DNA from: Pyropia yezoensis
Taxonomy: Eukaryota > Rhodophyta > Bangiophyceae > Bangiales > Bangiaceae
Assembly (NCBI GenBank): GCA_009829735.1
Contig: CM020618.1
Coordinates: 37,548,894-37,612,893, forward strand
Reading direction: 5' to 3'
Length of the DNA stretch: 64,000 bases
Each line of letters opens with the position of its first letter. Positions within the stretch are counted from its first letter, which is position 1. Positions 40,695 to 51,159 of this stretch are shown piece after piece. The notes beneath the pieces are model-generated. The model was given only the letters and a program-made list of their open reading frames with translations, was not told where the DNA came from and did not search any database. The translations under genes and the position numbers were made by a program.

Positions 40695-43600
40695 TCAAGG
40701 GACGTTTCTCAAGTCCAGCGGCGCCAGCCGGCGCCGCTGGCGGGGAGGTGGTAGTGGCGGCATCACCGTCGCTTCGGGCATCGTCGAGACCGCCTGCACT
40801 TCCGACCGTACAGCGTTAAGGATGTCCGAACGGCTATGCGTCCCCAGCTGCGCTGTACTCTCCAGCGGGCTCGCGGAGGCAACGGGTGGGGATGACGCCT
40901 GGGGAGGTGCGTCCGCGGGCGGGCATGTCGTCATCTCCTCCCTGCCAATGCCGTGAGGGTCCCTCTGAGGAGGCCCTGAGCCCGCCGATGCAGACGCCTC
41001 GGCGGGCAAGAAAGGGGTGGCAGGCAATGACACCGATCCGCGCCGGTTTCCGACGCTGCGGATGCCACTCAAGCCAGCGACACGAAGACGACGCAGAGGG
41101 GCGCTCGGCGCATCATCATCAGCGTCGCCGTCCCCTTCCCCCTTGGAGGTGGACGCAAAAAAGGGATTGCACGTCGCATCGTCGACGCCATCCGACTCAG
41201 CATGGTTGAGCAAATTCCGGAGTTCCTCGTCCAGTTCCGTTGGTGTGACATCAGGGTGAGAAGGGGAGCCCGCAGGCACCTCACCAAGCAGCAATGACCG
41301 CCGCCGTGACATGACTGACTGTGGACTGTCCTCGTCCACAGCGCTGTCCGCGCCAGCGCCAGAGGGTGCCACAGGGGGAGGAGCTGCGGGGTCTACATCC
41401 CGCAACGACTTGAAGCTGCCATCCGAGTCGCCGCTGTCGCCATCCGGTCCATGCGCAAATAGCTGCCTCTTGTCGGCAGCAGACTGCTGCTGCGAGGCCG
41501 ATGCAGCGGGATCACTGGGCATCGTGTCACCCACGTCGTTACCAAATACACTAGAATCACCACTCGCGTTGGAATCAGTATCGGCCTGTGTAGGTGGCTG
41601 AGTCCCCGATTCAGCCCCTCCTTCTAGGTCGCTCAGATGCCGAACGCCGGCGGCAGCAACAGCCACTGAAGCATTGGGTGGCACCCATGCCGTCGATGTT
41701 GCCTGGTCCGCCTTGCCAGCCGGGACATCCGCAACATCTGTCAAAGGCTGCGAGTAGAAGCCGCCAGGTCTGCTCGACTCAGCCACAGCAGGTAAAAGGC
41801 CGACGGAAGATTGGAAGGTGGTAGAGCGTGCCTCGCCCTCGCTCTGTGAACGACGCGAGAGGGCGGTTGGCACGTCGCCTCGCGGCAACACCAGCGTCCC
41901 AGAAGCAGATGTCCGGACGCGTGGCACGACGTGCCGGGGCTCCACGTACGAGCTCGGCTCCAAGACATCTTGAACCTCTTTCAGCGCCTTCTCGTCTGCT
42001 GCCTTCGACCATTCGTTCGGGGCGTCGCGCCTAGGCATGCCGATCATGGCCCAGAAATGAAAGGTCGATGTCACGCTAAGGAACCCCCCCTTAACCTTAC
42101 GCCGCGCGTTAAACGTGCGTAGCTGGTCCGTGGGTAGCGGTGAAGACGCGTCGGGGCGCTCAGTAAACCAGCGATGCTGAAGTAACTCCGCCGCGGTGAT
42201 GCGTTCTGACGGAGAAACTACCAGCATCTTGGACACGGCGTCCCGTGCATCTTGTGACACGCGCGTATTCTCGGGGAAGGCGAACTTACCACGGCCAATT
42301 GCCCGAAAGAGCGCTTGATGCTCGGTCTGCGCAAAGGGGGGGAAACCAAAGAGCACGATGTAGAGCACTACACCCAGAGACCAAACGTCACAGGCACACG
42401 AATAGCCGCGACGCCAGATGACCTCCGGAGCAGTGTAAAAAGGAGTCCCGAAAGCCTCGTAGAGAAGCTCGTCAGTCTGGATCTTGGCGGAGAAGCCGAA
42501 GTCAGATATCTTGACAGGCCACTTGGCAGACAGTTCATCGACCAGCAGGTTTTCTGGCTAAGGGGTAGTGGGACAAGCGCGGGGAAAGCGCAAGGTTGGG
42601 GCACCAAAAGATACATCGACAGATACAATACAGAGGTCCACAGGATGAGGGTCAGCAGACGCGTTGACAAAAATGGAGCTTCACCCCGCAGCGAGCAGCC
42701 ACCACACTCCTTCAACAGTCCGCAAGCAAGCATATACGTCCAGACTCCGTTCACACGCAAACCACCGCAGTCACACACGTCACATTATCAGAAAGGAACC
42801 CCAATACAACCGAGTGACACACAAACAAGGCCGACAAGGAAAAGCGGGACCAGAAACCAGCGCAACGACGCACTTTCAGATCCCGGTGCACCACCCCAAT
42901 CTTGGCCATGAAGTTCAGAGTCCTAAGAGCGCTGTGGAACGTCGCCCTTGCATCATTCTCTGTAAATGTCCGCTGCTGCACAATCTGGTCCAGCAGCGGC
43001 CCGCCACGCACAAAGTCCATGACAAACATGGTGTGGTCCTTATCGTCGTAGCTACGGTGCAGCGTCGGTACACCTGGATGCAACGAGACGAGACGCATCG
43101 TCTCTAGTTCATTCTTCAGCAGTGCCTGTGGCCAACAGGACGCGGTGACGCCCAGTGAGGTCCGAGGGACATGCAACAGCACAGGAGAGGGTAATGCAGC
43201 ACGACAAAGCAGAGCACCATCCGCGTCACAAACCTGGTCGTCAGGACACATGCGAAACTCCGCGGAACAACGCGTCTGAGGTTCGACAATAGCACATGAA
43301 GTAACCACAGGTCCTCCAAAAGGTCATCCAAAAGGCAGAACGCCACCAGCCACGAAACGTACCCTGGTTTCCGTGTCCAGGAGCAGCTTGTCTACTGCCT
43401 TAATGGCCACCACCTCACCGGTTTCCCGGTGCACAGCGCGGTGAACGACCGCGAAGGTACCTCTGTACAAACAAGTTGCACAAGTGTAGCGAGGCACAGG
43501 ACAGAGAGGACGAAGCACACCAAACAGCGGATGCAACATAAGTGTGAGAAAGACCGCAGAGGTTAGAGAAACGCCCGCATGAAGGCAGTGCCGCCGCACC

Positions 43601-44312
43601 CCTCAGCAAACAACATCGCCCGAGTCAGGGGACTACGCCCAAGTCTCACGAGTCGTCGAAAAATAGCACCGGCCGCGGGGGCTATCCCATACAGCAACAG
43701 CTCCACATACTTTCCGATCGACTCCTTAAAGTCATAGTGCGCCCGCACGTCCGCACCGCTCCCTGAATGCTGTGACGAACAGGACGGGCGGGACGCCGAA
43801 GCCGACGACCCCGGTGCACCCGCCGGGGCGGCCCCAGTCAGCAGCCGCGATGTGGAAGGCGTAGACGCCATCGACGCCGCCCGTCCCAACGCGGAAGATG
43901 GTCCTCTGCCAGAGGAGGCCCGAGGTGGAGCAGTCGACGGAAATGGAAAAAAGCAGGTGGGACGGGAAGGGGGAGCCGCGGGACCGGGCAAGGGTCCCTT
44001 TTGTGGCGCCTCACCCGCCAATGCGCCAAGCGGACACACGGGAAGGCGAGGGGCAACGGCCGTCAACACCGGGGGCGCCGCCGCGGCCGGTCCCCCCCTC
44101 TCTTCCCCGCCAGTACTGCTGTCCGGCAGTCGCCTCCTTGGCGGGGGAGCGACCCAGCTGCTGGCAGGGGAACCGCTGTCCCCTTCTAACACCAGGCCAA
44201 CCGAGCTTGGTTCGCCAGCCGTAAGAGCCGATGAACTCGGCTGTGGCGGGGGCGACGGCGGTGGCGGCGGTGGCGGCGGCGGTGGCGGCGGCGAGACGCT
44301 CATGGGCGACAT
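40695..44312 (-). CDS. CAMK-type serine/threonine protein kinase, four exons, about 938 residues
   Basis: Minus-strand exons: 44312-43711, 43462-43363, 43125-42874 and 42557-40695; donors GTATGT, GTACGT, GTGCGT; acceptors TACAG, CACAG, CTTAG. Phases fit without adjustment (total 2,817 nt). The kinase domain runs across them: YDFKESIGKGTFAVVHRAV, VVAIKAVDK (catalytic Lys), ELETM (alpha-C Glu), HRDLKPENLLVD, SDFGFS, FGTPFYTAPEV, DVWSLGVVLY and HRWF at its end. This is the CAMK arrangement. The N-terminus is a Pro/Ser-rich region with 12 or more prolines. The roughly 450-residue tail is Ser/Asp/Pro-rich and disordered, with no recognised calmodulin site. A start at 44303 is equally possible. Confidence 0.88.
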
Positions 44313-46690
44313 ACCAGACAGCCAGAGTGAGGTGGCAGCTAGTGGACACCGCACGGGCGGCGAGGAGCAACCAGCGGCCACTAGTGCAGTGCAAACACGA
44401 TACCGTTGCCTCGTATAAGAGTTAGCTCGGAGATGGGGAGTAAGGGGGGTGGACGGCACGCGGGGCAGAGGGACAGCAGCCAGGCGCTGACGACAACGCC
44501 GCACCACAGCAACACCACCGACGTACCAGCGTCCAGGGGATGCAGAGGACGGCAACAGGATGCAACAGCGCGAAAGGACACCGCAGGGGCGACCGCCGTG
44601 TGCAATGCGCGTTCCCGCTTGTGGGTGCCCACGCGCACCCGGCAACCCCCCCGCGCCACAGAAGAACAGCAACACCTCTGCGCCACCGGGACGCGAGTGG
44701 CCCCGTCGTCGAAGGCGGGGCGTGCGGGACGCGGCTCAATAACGGCCACGCGGAGGACGAAACGGTGCGACCTGTCTGACATTTCAAGGAGATGTGTGGT
44801 TTGCGCGGATCCTGCCAGCTGGCACCCCTCCGGACTGCTCAAGAGCAAAACCTGTCATTCCGCGAATGAAATATGGCCTTTTGAACTTCTGACACTGCAT
44901 ATCTCAGGGTTGCTACTTTCGCCCGAATCTCCCAGACGTTCGGTTATTAGGGTGCAATTGCAAAGACCGAAACCGAACGCGTTCGCTTCGGCTTACAGTA
45001 TACTACATAACATCGAAGATTCACATATTATGAGCATGTGAATCCCGTCACCCTCCCGGACTACTCACGGCGGGGCGGTACATACCCTGGGGCAGACCGC
45101 CTCACTGCCGCTCCTGCGCCAGTCCGCATGCTCTTCGCCGCCTGAGAGTTTGCGCGGGCCCCCGCCGCTGCGGCCAGCCGTAGAAATCTGACGGAAGGCA
45201 GAAGAGCTCTCGTAGATCTTACGGATGCTGCGTGAAGGACGTCGTCGGTGCACACTCGTGGAGCCAAGGCGGCAGGACCTGGACAACGATGCGGAGCCTG
45301 CTCACACCGCCGCTGTACTTTCGCAGCTTGTGGCGAGCTTCAGCGAGTGCCGCTTCCTCGACGCTCCATGCTGGTGCCGTGTACGAGTCACTCCTCCTGC
45401 GCGCACGGGCGGCTGGAAAAGCACTGAGCTCCCTTCTGGACGCGGCAGTCGACCATGACGATCCAAAAGTTTAGTATCGGTTATGGCACGTGGAGATATA
45501 TTCGCCACGTGGGTTCAGTACCAGTCACGTTCGGGCGAATCCATCCGGTGTTCGGGTGAATCGACCCTAATTTGATAACTGAAACCGAAATCGAATCACC
45601 CCCCCCGCAACCCTGCCATATCTGGATACACCGTGGCCATTGTTCAAACGTCTTACGCGTCCTGTCCAAAACCCTGAAATACGGAATTTTGACTTGTATA
45701 TGTGAGAGCCCGCCTCCGACGCTTCTCCTGCTCCTTGTGGTGTGTACTGTCCTCATCTGTCGTGATCGCCTTCAGTTCTCACTTGCCGCTTGTTTGCGCT
45801 GTAGTGTGAAAAGAACGGCTGTGGCGTGAGCTGCACGTGCTTGACCCTGCGCTGTAGACTGCTGTCGACATGATACAGACCCTGCACGAAAGCATGATGC
45901 GAGATGGTGACCATCCAATGGTTCGCCCACGTGGCTAAAGCTCTATTGTCGGGGACGACCTGTGCTGCCGGTTCAGGGACAAAGGAGTCGCATCCAGTGT
46001 TCATACACGTCTTTCAGTCGACACGAGACCGTGCGTCGTGGCACTCTGGAGAGGTGGTCCCTCAAGGGACTCCAGAGCGGGGTGTCGGAGGCAAGCGCTC
46101 GCTCCTTGTCCCAGCCTGCGGGCGTCCATGGTCCGAGCTCGCCTGTAGTGACCCAGCCCGTGCTGCCCCACACTCTAGTTCGTTTTCACCGCTTCCTCCT
46201 GGTAGATCACGACCGCCGCCGGGCACTACCGAGGGTGAGAGCTTTGGGGCGTCACGCTCTTTGGCTGGCGGCGTGCGTGAGTTTGTCCTACTTACGAGGC
46301 TAAAGACTAGCGAGTCGAGCGGGTGGGGACTGCTGGGAAAGAAGACTGCGCGGCCCGTGACACGGGCATCCGACGTGATGCCTGTTAGTCAGTGCAGCCG
46401 GCACCAGGCACCCGTGGTGGTCACTGCGGGTGTGTCGGTTCCCAACAGCGCGGCCGGTGGGGGTTGAGGTAGGCAGCCGCAGCGCCGGCGGGCTTCTGCA
46501 GGTGGGGTGGTATAGGACGGGCGTCGCCACCGCTCTTGGGGGCTGCCTCGCTGCCGGCCATGGCGGCGGCCGATCCCACGCAGGCGCTGACGTCGCGGGG
46601 CTTGGCCGAGAGCGCCGCGTGGCCGGCCTAGCGGGGATTGTGCTGAAGGGGGGTGGTGGTCGCAGGTTGGAGGGGGGGGCAGGCGGGGGG
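44313..46690. other. Spacer upstream of the kinase, with a hAT-like insertion
   Basis: Apart from the element at 44905-45615, the frames here show no family. Protein-like runs (MRSLLTPPLYFRSLWRASAS at about 45290-45350) sit inside that element. No RNA gene seen. Confidence 0.4.
44905..45615. mobile_element. hAT-like non-autonomous element, 711 bp
   Basis: Begins CAGGGTTGC and ends GCAACCCTG, a 9-bp terminal inverted repeat of hAT type. Flanks are GCATATCT (44897-44904) and CCATATCT (45616-45623), an 8-bp target duplication with one mismatch. Subterminal similarity continues for about 50 bases on both ends (TTCGGTT...TTAGGGT). No transposase is encoded. Confidence 0.7.
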
Positions 46691-46899
46691 TCAACCAGCG
46701 GTTGAGTCCTGCAGCCAGCCGCTGCAGCTGAATGTGGACGCGGGGGTGTGGCCTGCGGCGGGCACAGGCGGCAGCGACCGTTGCAGAGGTGGCAGTGTTC
46801 GTGACGCCGGGGTGGGCGGCGATCGTTGTTCGTACCAGACAGGGACGGGGGGTGGCGGGCGTCGTGGGGTGGGGGCTGGCCCTGCCCCAGTGGGTGGGA

Positions 46900-47259
46900 G
46901 GCCGTCACGTTGGAAGGGCCACGCCGTGCCCCCTGTCGAGCGCCATCCAACTCCCTTGGCGGGCTGCTTGTGTGCTAGGCCCCCGCCATGGCAGCAACGG
47001 AAAGGCCGTGTGTCCACCGTTGAGGCACAGCGCGTGGACAGGCGATACCGCCACGTTGATGCTGTTGGCGTGGCCGTGATGGTCTTCCCGACGGTGGCCG
47101 CGACGACGATAGCGGGTGCCATGGCTTGGGAGCGCAGCCGCGGGGGCGGCGCATGGCTCTTTCGCCCCCGGCACGGAGCAGCTGGTCCAGCTGCGGCGGA
47201 TTCCCGTCGCCGTTCCTGTCGCGGCCGTCGGTAGCCGTGTTGCCGTGGCCGCCGCCGCC

Positions 47260-47292
<33 letters not shown>

Positions 47293-48099
47293 GCCGCCGC
47301 CGCCGCCACCGCCGCCGCCGCGCCGGCGGCGGCAGCAGACGCCAGCGTCGTGGCCGTCCGGCATCGCATGGTGAGACAGCGAGCAAAATGAGAAAGAAAA
47401 GGAGCCTAGGGGAGGTGGGGGGGGGGGGGGCTTGATACGGAAGGGAGGAGAGGGGGGGGGGAAGGTGGGGGAAAGGAAAGAGGGGGGGGGAAGAGGGGGG
47501 GGGGGGGGGGGGGGCGAGGTGGAAGAGGAGAGAAGGGGAGCGGGCCAACCAAGCGACCAAGCGCGGGCCAAGCCAAAATGGGAGCCAGCAGGGGGGAAAG
47601 CGGAACACGGGGGGGGGGGGGGGGGGGGGGGGGACGCCCACGCCGTTGCCGCTCTTGTCGCCAACCGGGACGGCCTGCCGCCACCACACCCGGCGGCCAC
47701 CGCGGCGGCGGCGGCCGTCCCCACCCCCCCCCCCGCCCCCGCGTCCGCCGCCGCGTCCCCACAGTGCCGGCCGTCGTCTGGCCACCCGCCCGCCCGCACG
47801 CCCGCCCGCCCGCCCGCCCGCCCGCCCGGCCGGCCACCCGCGCTGCCACGGCCGTCACCGCCTGTCAGACAGCGCCGTCCACCCGCGCGGCGGTGAGCAC
47901 CGCCGACGGCCGCCGTTCGTCGTCTTGCCAGAGCCGCGGCGGCAGCCTTGCGCTCCAGGCGCCGCACTTTGGCCCGCTCATTGCCTCTTTCACGTTCCTC
48001 GGGGTCCCGCTTCCGAGTCACAGGCATGGTGGACGAGGCGGTGAGGGGAGTACCGTCGGAGGGGGCGACGGGAGGAGCAGAAGGCGTGAAAGCGTTCAT
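46900..48099 (-). CDS. Possible gene with a basic N-terminal segment, exon structure unclear
   Basis: From ATG 48099 the frame gives MNAFTPSAPPVAPSDG and then MPVTRKRDPEERERGNERAKVRRLERK, a highly basic helical stretch. Further protein-like patches lie at about 47680-47640 (AVPVGDKSGNGVGVP after an acceptor-like GGCAG) and 47230-47130 (GNTATDGRDRNGDGNPPQLDQLLR). G/C runs and a CGCCC microsatellite (about 47795-47835) separate them. A nuclear regulator is conceivable, but no family is recognised. Confidence 0.25.
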
Positions 48100-48244
48100 G
48101 GTAGGTGACGACGGCGGACGGTGGCGCATGCGCGCGGCATCCTTTCTGGTCAGGCGGGACGCGTGGGGAGCCTAGCGGCCACTCGGAGGCTGCATAGGAG
48201 GGGGCCGCGACAAACCATCCGTGCACGTGGCGGCTGCGGGGGAG

Positions 48245-48380
48245 GGGGGAGGATGGGGAGGGGCAAGTCGCCATGAATCCGGCCGTCGGTTGCCGGGGGA
48301 CACTGTCCCATGCAGGTGGCTGCACGAGGAGGCGAGGAGAGGTAGGGGGGAGGATGGGGAGGGGCAAGTCGCCATGCATC
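48245..48380. repeat. Short direct repeat, 101-bp period
   Basis: GGGGGAGGATGGGGAGGGG followed by CAAGTCGCCATG occurs at about 48245 and again at about 48346, ending next to the hAT-like element's left target duplication. Confidence 0.7.
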
Positions 48381-48385
48381 CGCGT

Positions 48386-48954
48386 CAGGGTTGATATATT
48401 TTGCGAAAGCATCCATCGTTAGTAAAAACATGCGATAATTATTGAGAACGTTTCTGATAGTTATCGCCCAGGAGCCACGTGTTCGGATGACAGCAATGAA
48501 ATAACCACGTCGTGCCCAACACGAGCCGCCTGACGAGCTGCGGACACGGCTTTCGGAAAGGGCGAAGAGCCTTAATTGGGCCGCGTAGTACGCAGGCGGC
48601 GGAGAACGTGCCGCGTGGGGCGGCCGCATCCGCCGTGTACAGTACGCCGCGGAGGATGTGAAGTCCTAGTCGGCGTACGTAGCTCCTATCGTCCGCATGG
48701 TGTGGGTCTGGATCTTGGCTGGGCACGCTGCCGTACTGTATCGCGGCTACGTACACAGTTCCGAAGACGACGACAGGGTGCGGCACTGCCGCGTGATCAG
48801 GCGGTCCGGTCTGGTCTGATGGGCCTCCGAGCCGACACGTGGTGGAACACGTGGACGTCTGATAATCATTATCGTTGCGGTTCTCCTGAACGTTATTCTT
48901 TTCAGATAATTTACTCGATATTTTTGACTCAGTAACTATCGCCTCTCAACCCTG
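48386..48954. mobile_element. hAT-like non-autonomous element, 569 bp
   Basis: Starts CAGGGTTGA and ends TCAACCCTG, flanked on both sides by a perfect 8-bp duplication ATCCGCGT (48378-48385 and 48955-48962). Both ends are AT-rich for about 100 bases while the centre is GC-rich. The termini match those of the element at 44905-45615, so the two belong to one family. No transposase frame. Confidence 0.85.
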
Positions 48955-48962
48955 ATCCGCGT

Positions 48963-49677
48963 GCGGCGTTGTGAGGCATGCGGACGAACAGGACGCGTGA
49001 GGGAGGAGGCTACTATTGCAGTTCTCCCAATTTTGTCCCATGTGGACAAGAGCAAGAGCATGATGGTGCATTTACAGTAATATTGAAAACGAATTTATTT
49101 GAACAGTAGCCTGCTATATAGCCTCTTTTTTGTCAAAGTGTACGACAAACCAGGCAATAAGCGTGACATTTGCCCATGAAACCAGGAGCTGGGGAACACC
49201 TGTCTCATTTGATCCTCTAAAAGAACGATCAAGTATGCGCTTGATGCTCCGCAAGCCCCACACGCGACGTGACTTGACGGTAATCGACGGCAGCCGAAGG
49301 GAGTCAGGACGCTGTTGTTTGTGCCATGGTGGCACATCCGCGGAAAACGACTGAGAAAGCCTGTCGGACACAGGTGATCCGGCGACAGACCTGGCTGTCT
49401 GGGACTCGGCACATGATTTTTTTCCGCAAACGGCCCGCCAAGCCGGAAACCTCTGCAGTGCATTCTCGATGGACTCAGGCTGGTGCAACTGTGGCCTGCC
49501 TTGGCCGTGGGCAGCGCCCACCGCGGCATGTCCGTCCTCTCGCCCTTTGCGGCGGCTATCCTGGCTTGAACCCTTTTTTTTCCGTCTCCTCCACTTTTAC
49601 CCCCCCCGCGACGCCCTTCTCCGGCTCGCGACACCGCCTTGCCTGTTTGGGCGTGCTTGCCACCCGACGGAGGGAGC
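48963..49677. other. 5' region of the mariner-type gene
   Basis: AT-balanced sequence containing a minus-strand frame (49521-49114) whose end reads VWGLRSIKRILDRSFRG; this is not recognised and may be chance. A pyrimidine-rich tract (about 49572-49612) precedes the transposase start. Confidence 0.4.
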
Positions 49678-50697
49678 ATGAAGAGCGAGGAAACGCGACA
49701 TCACCTGGTGCGGATGGTGCTGCATGACAATATCCCTGTTTCCCGGGCGGCGCAGAGCTTGGGCATGTCACGTCGGTCTGCTTCCCGCTTCCTCAAGTAC
49801 TACGAAGAGACGGGGGGCTCTGTGCACTACGACCCGGCCATGTGGAATCGGCACGCTGACAACGTAATGGACGACGAGACTGTGAAAGAGGCTGTGCTGT
49901 CAGCTGTCGAGGAGCACCCCGAACTGTTTTTGGATGAGATGGCAGCGGCTGTCGCGCACGTGGAGCGGATGGTGGGGGCCGGCCTGGGCGTCTCCGTTGC
50001 CTCGGTGTGCCGTGTACTCGCGCACAATGGGTACACGCGGAAGACCATTGAGAAGGCATTTTATTCCCGCAATGAGAGGCAGCGCGCGGACTGGGTTGCG
50101 GCCCAATGGGAAATCCCGTTGCGCTGTCGCGTATACGTGGATGAGGCCCACCGGACGGGGCGCGCGGCCGAGAGGCGTTGGGCTTGGTCGCAGCGCGGTG
50201 GGCGGGCAGAGTGCTACGTCGCATCCTCTGCTGGGGTGCGGACGAGCTTCTTTGCTGCCATGGCACACGATGCCATGCTGGACTGGATGGTCACTCGACC
50301 TCCCCCAGGCCAGTCGTCGGTTGACTTTTTATTGTTCGTTGTGAACAGATTGTTGCCCTACATGGGCCCTCGCGACCCGGAGAAGGCGTGGGTAGACCAG
50401 CCTGACCGATGCGTGTTGGTTTTGGACAACGCACGTGTCCATGACGCCGTCGCGTTGAGCATTCTCCGTGAGGCGGGTGTGTTTGTCTTGCTGCTCCATC
50501 CTTACTCACCTGACTTTAACCCTATCGAGGACGTATTTAGCGTTGGGAGCTCATGGCTGAGGCGCTGGTCCTCAACGCCGGAGTACAACGCGTGGCCTAT
50601 GCTGACTATTGATACCATGCTGAGCCACGTGAGGGAGGACATGTGTTCGGGCTTTGTGCGCCCTGCAGTGCGCCGATACCTTCTGTACGTCCCATGA
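49678..50697 (+). CDS. IS630/Tc1-mariner superfamily transposase, intact frame
   Basis: 339 residues from ATG 49678 (MKSEETRHHLVRMVLHD). An N-terminal helix-turn-helix (VSRAAQSLGMSRRSASRFLKYY) is followed by a DDE core: first Asp in RVYVDEAHRTGR, second in VLVLDNARVHD, and Glu in SPDFNPIED, with 33 residues between the second Asp and the Glu. The stop overlaps an AATAAA signal (50697-50702). The frame has no interruption, so it is young or domesticated. Candidate imperfect ends, GGAGGCTACTATTGCAG at 49005-49021 and the complement of CTGCACTACTGCCTCC at 50710-50725, agree at about 13 of 16 positions; they do not show a convincing TA duplication. Other copies of the gene would decide between element and host gene. 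Confidence 0.88.
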   Translation: MKSEETRHHLVRMVLHDNIPVSRAAQSLGMSRRSASRFLKYYEETGGSVHYDPAMWNRHADNVMDDETVKEAVLSAVEEHPELFLDEMAAAVAHVERMVGAGLGVSVASVCRVLAHNGYTRKTIEKAFYSRNERQRADWVAAQWEIPLRCRVYVDEAHRTGRAAERRWAWSQRGGRAECYVASSAGVRTSFFAAMAHDAMLDWMVTRPPPGQSSVDFLLFVVNRLLPYMGPRDPEKAWVDQPDRCVLVLDNARVHDAVALSILREAGVFVLLLHPYSPDFNPIEDVFSVGSSWLRRWSSTPEYNAWPMLTIDTMLSHVREDMCSGFVRPAVRRYLLYVP

Positions 50698-50739
50698 ATA
50701 AACGTCAGTCTGCACTACTGCCTCCTTAACGCTGACCCC

Positions 50740-51124
50740 AAGCCTCCCCCCCCCCCCCTCCCCCGCGCCGGCGGCAGCGGCCGTCGTCCCGACCGGCGGC
50801 AGCGTCGACGCCGTCAGCCGCGCCACCGCGTGGCCGCCATACCCCCCCGCCCCCGCGGCGGCGTCGGCCGCCGGCCACTGCGGCTGCTACCCTTCCCACG
50901 CTCGCCGCCCGTCGGCGAGCGCGGAGCTGCGCCCCCCGGGCGGCGTCAGCAGCGCCGCCGCCGCGTTGAGGACGCCGCGCAGGAGGATGGCCACCGCCGA
51001 CCGCTCGGCAAGCGTCTCCGCGCCGCCCCTGTCGTCGCCGCCGCCGCCGCCGCCGTCGCCGCCGCCACCCCCCCCGCCGCCGCCGCCGCGGCCGCGGCCT
51101 GGTCCAGCAGCGGCGGCCGCCCCG

Positions 51125-51159
<35 letters not shown>

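Noticed and set aside
46600-47400. Long poly-Ala frames around a GCC microsatellite
   Set aside because: All frames on both strands stay open because of the trinucleotide repeat; only short patches look protein-like.
49114-49521. Minus-strand frame upstream of the mariner transposase as a gene
   Set aside because: No family similarity, no splice support, and it overlaps the probable 5' region of the element.
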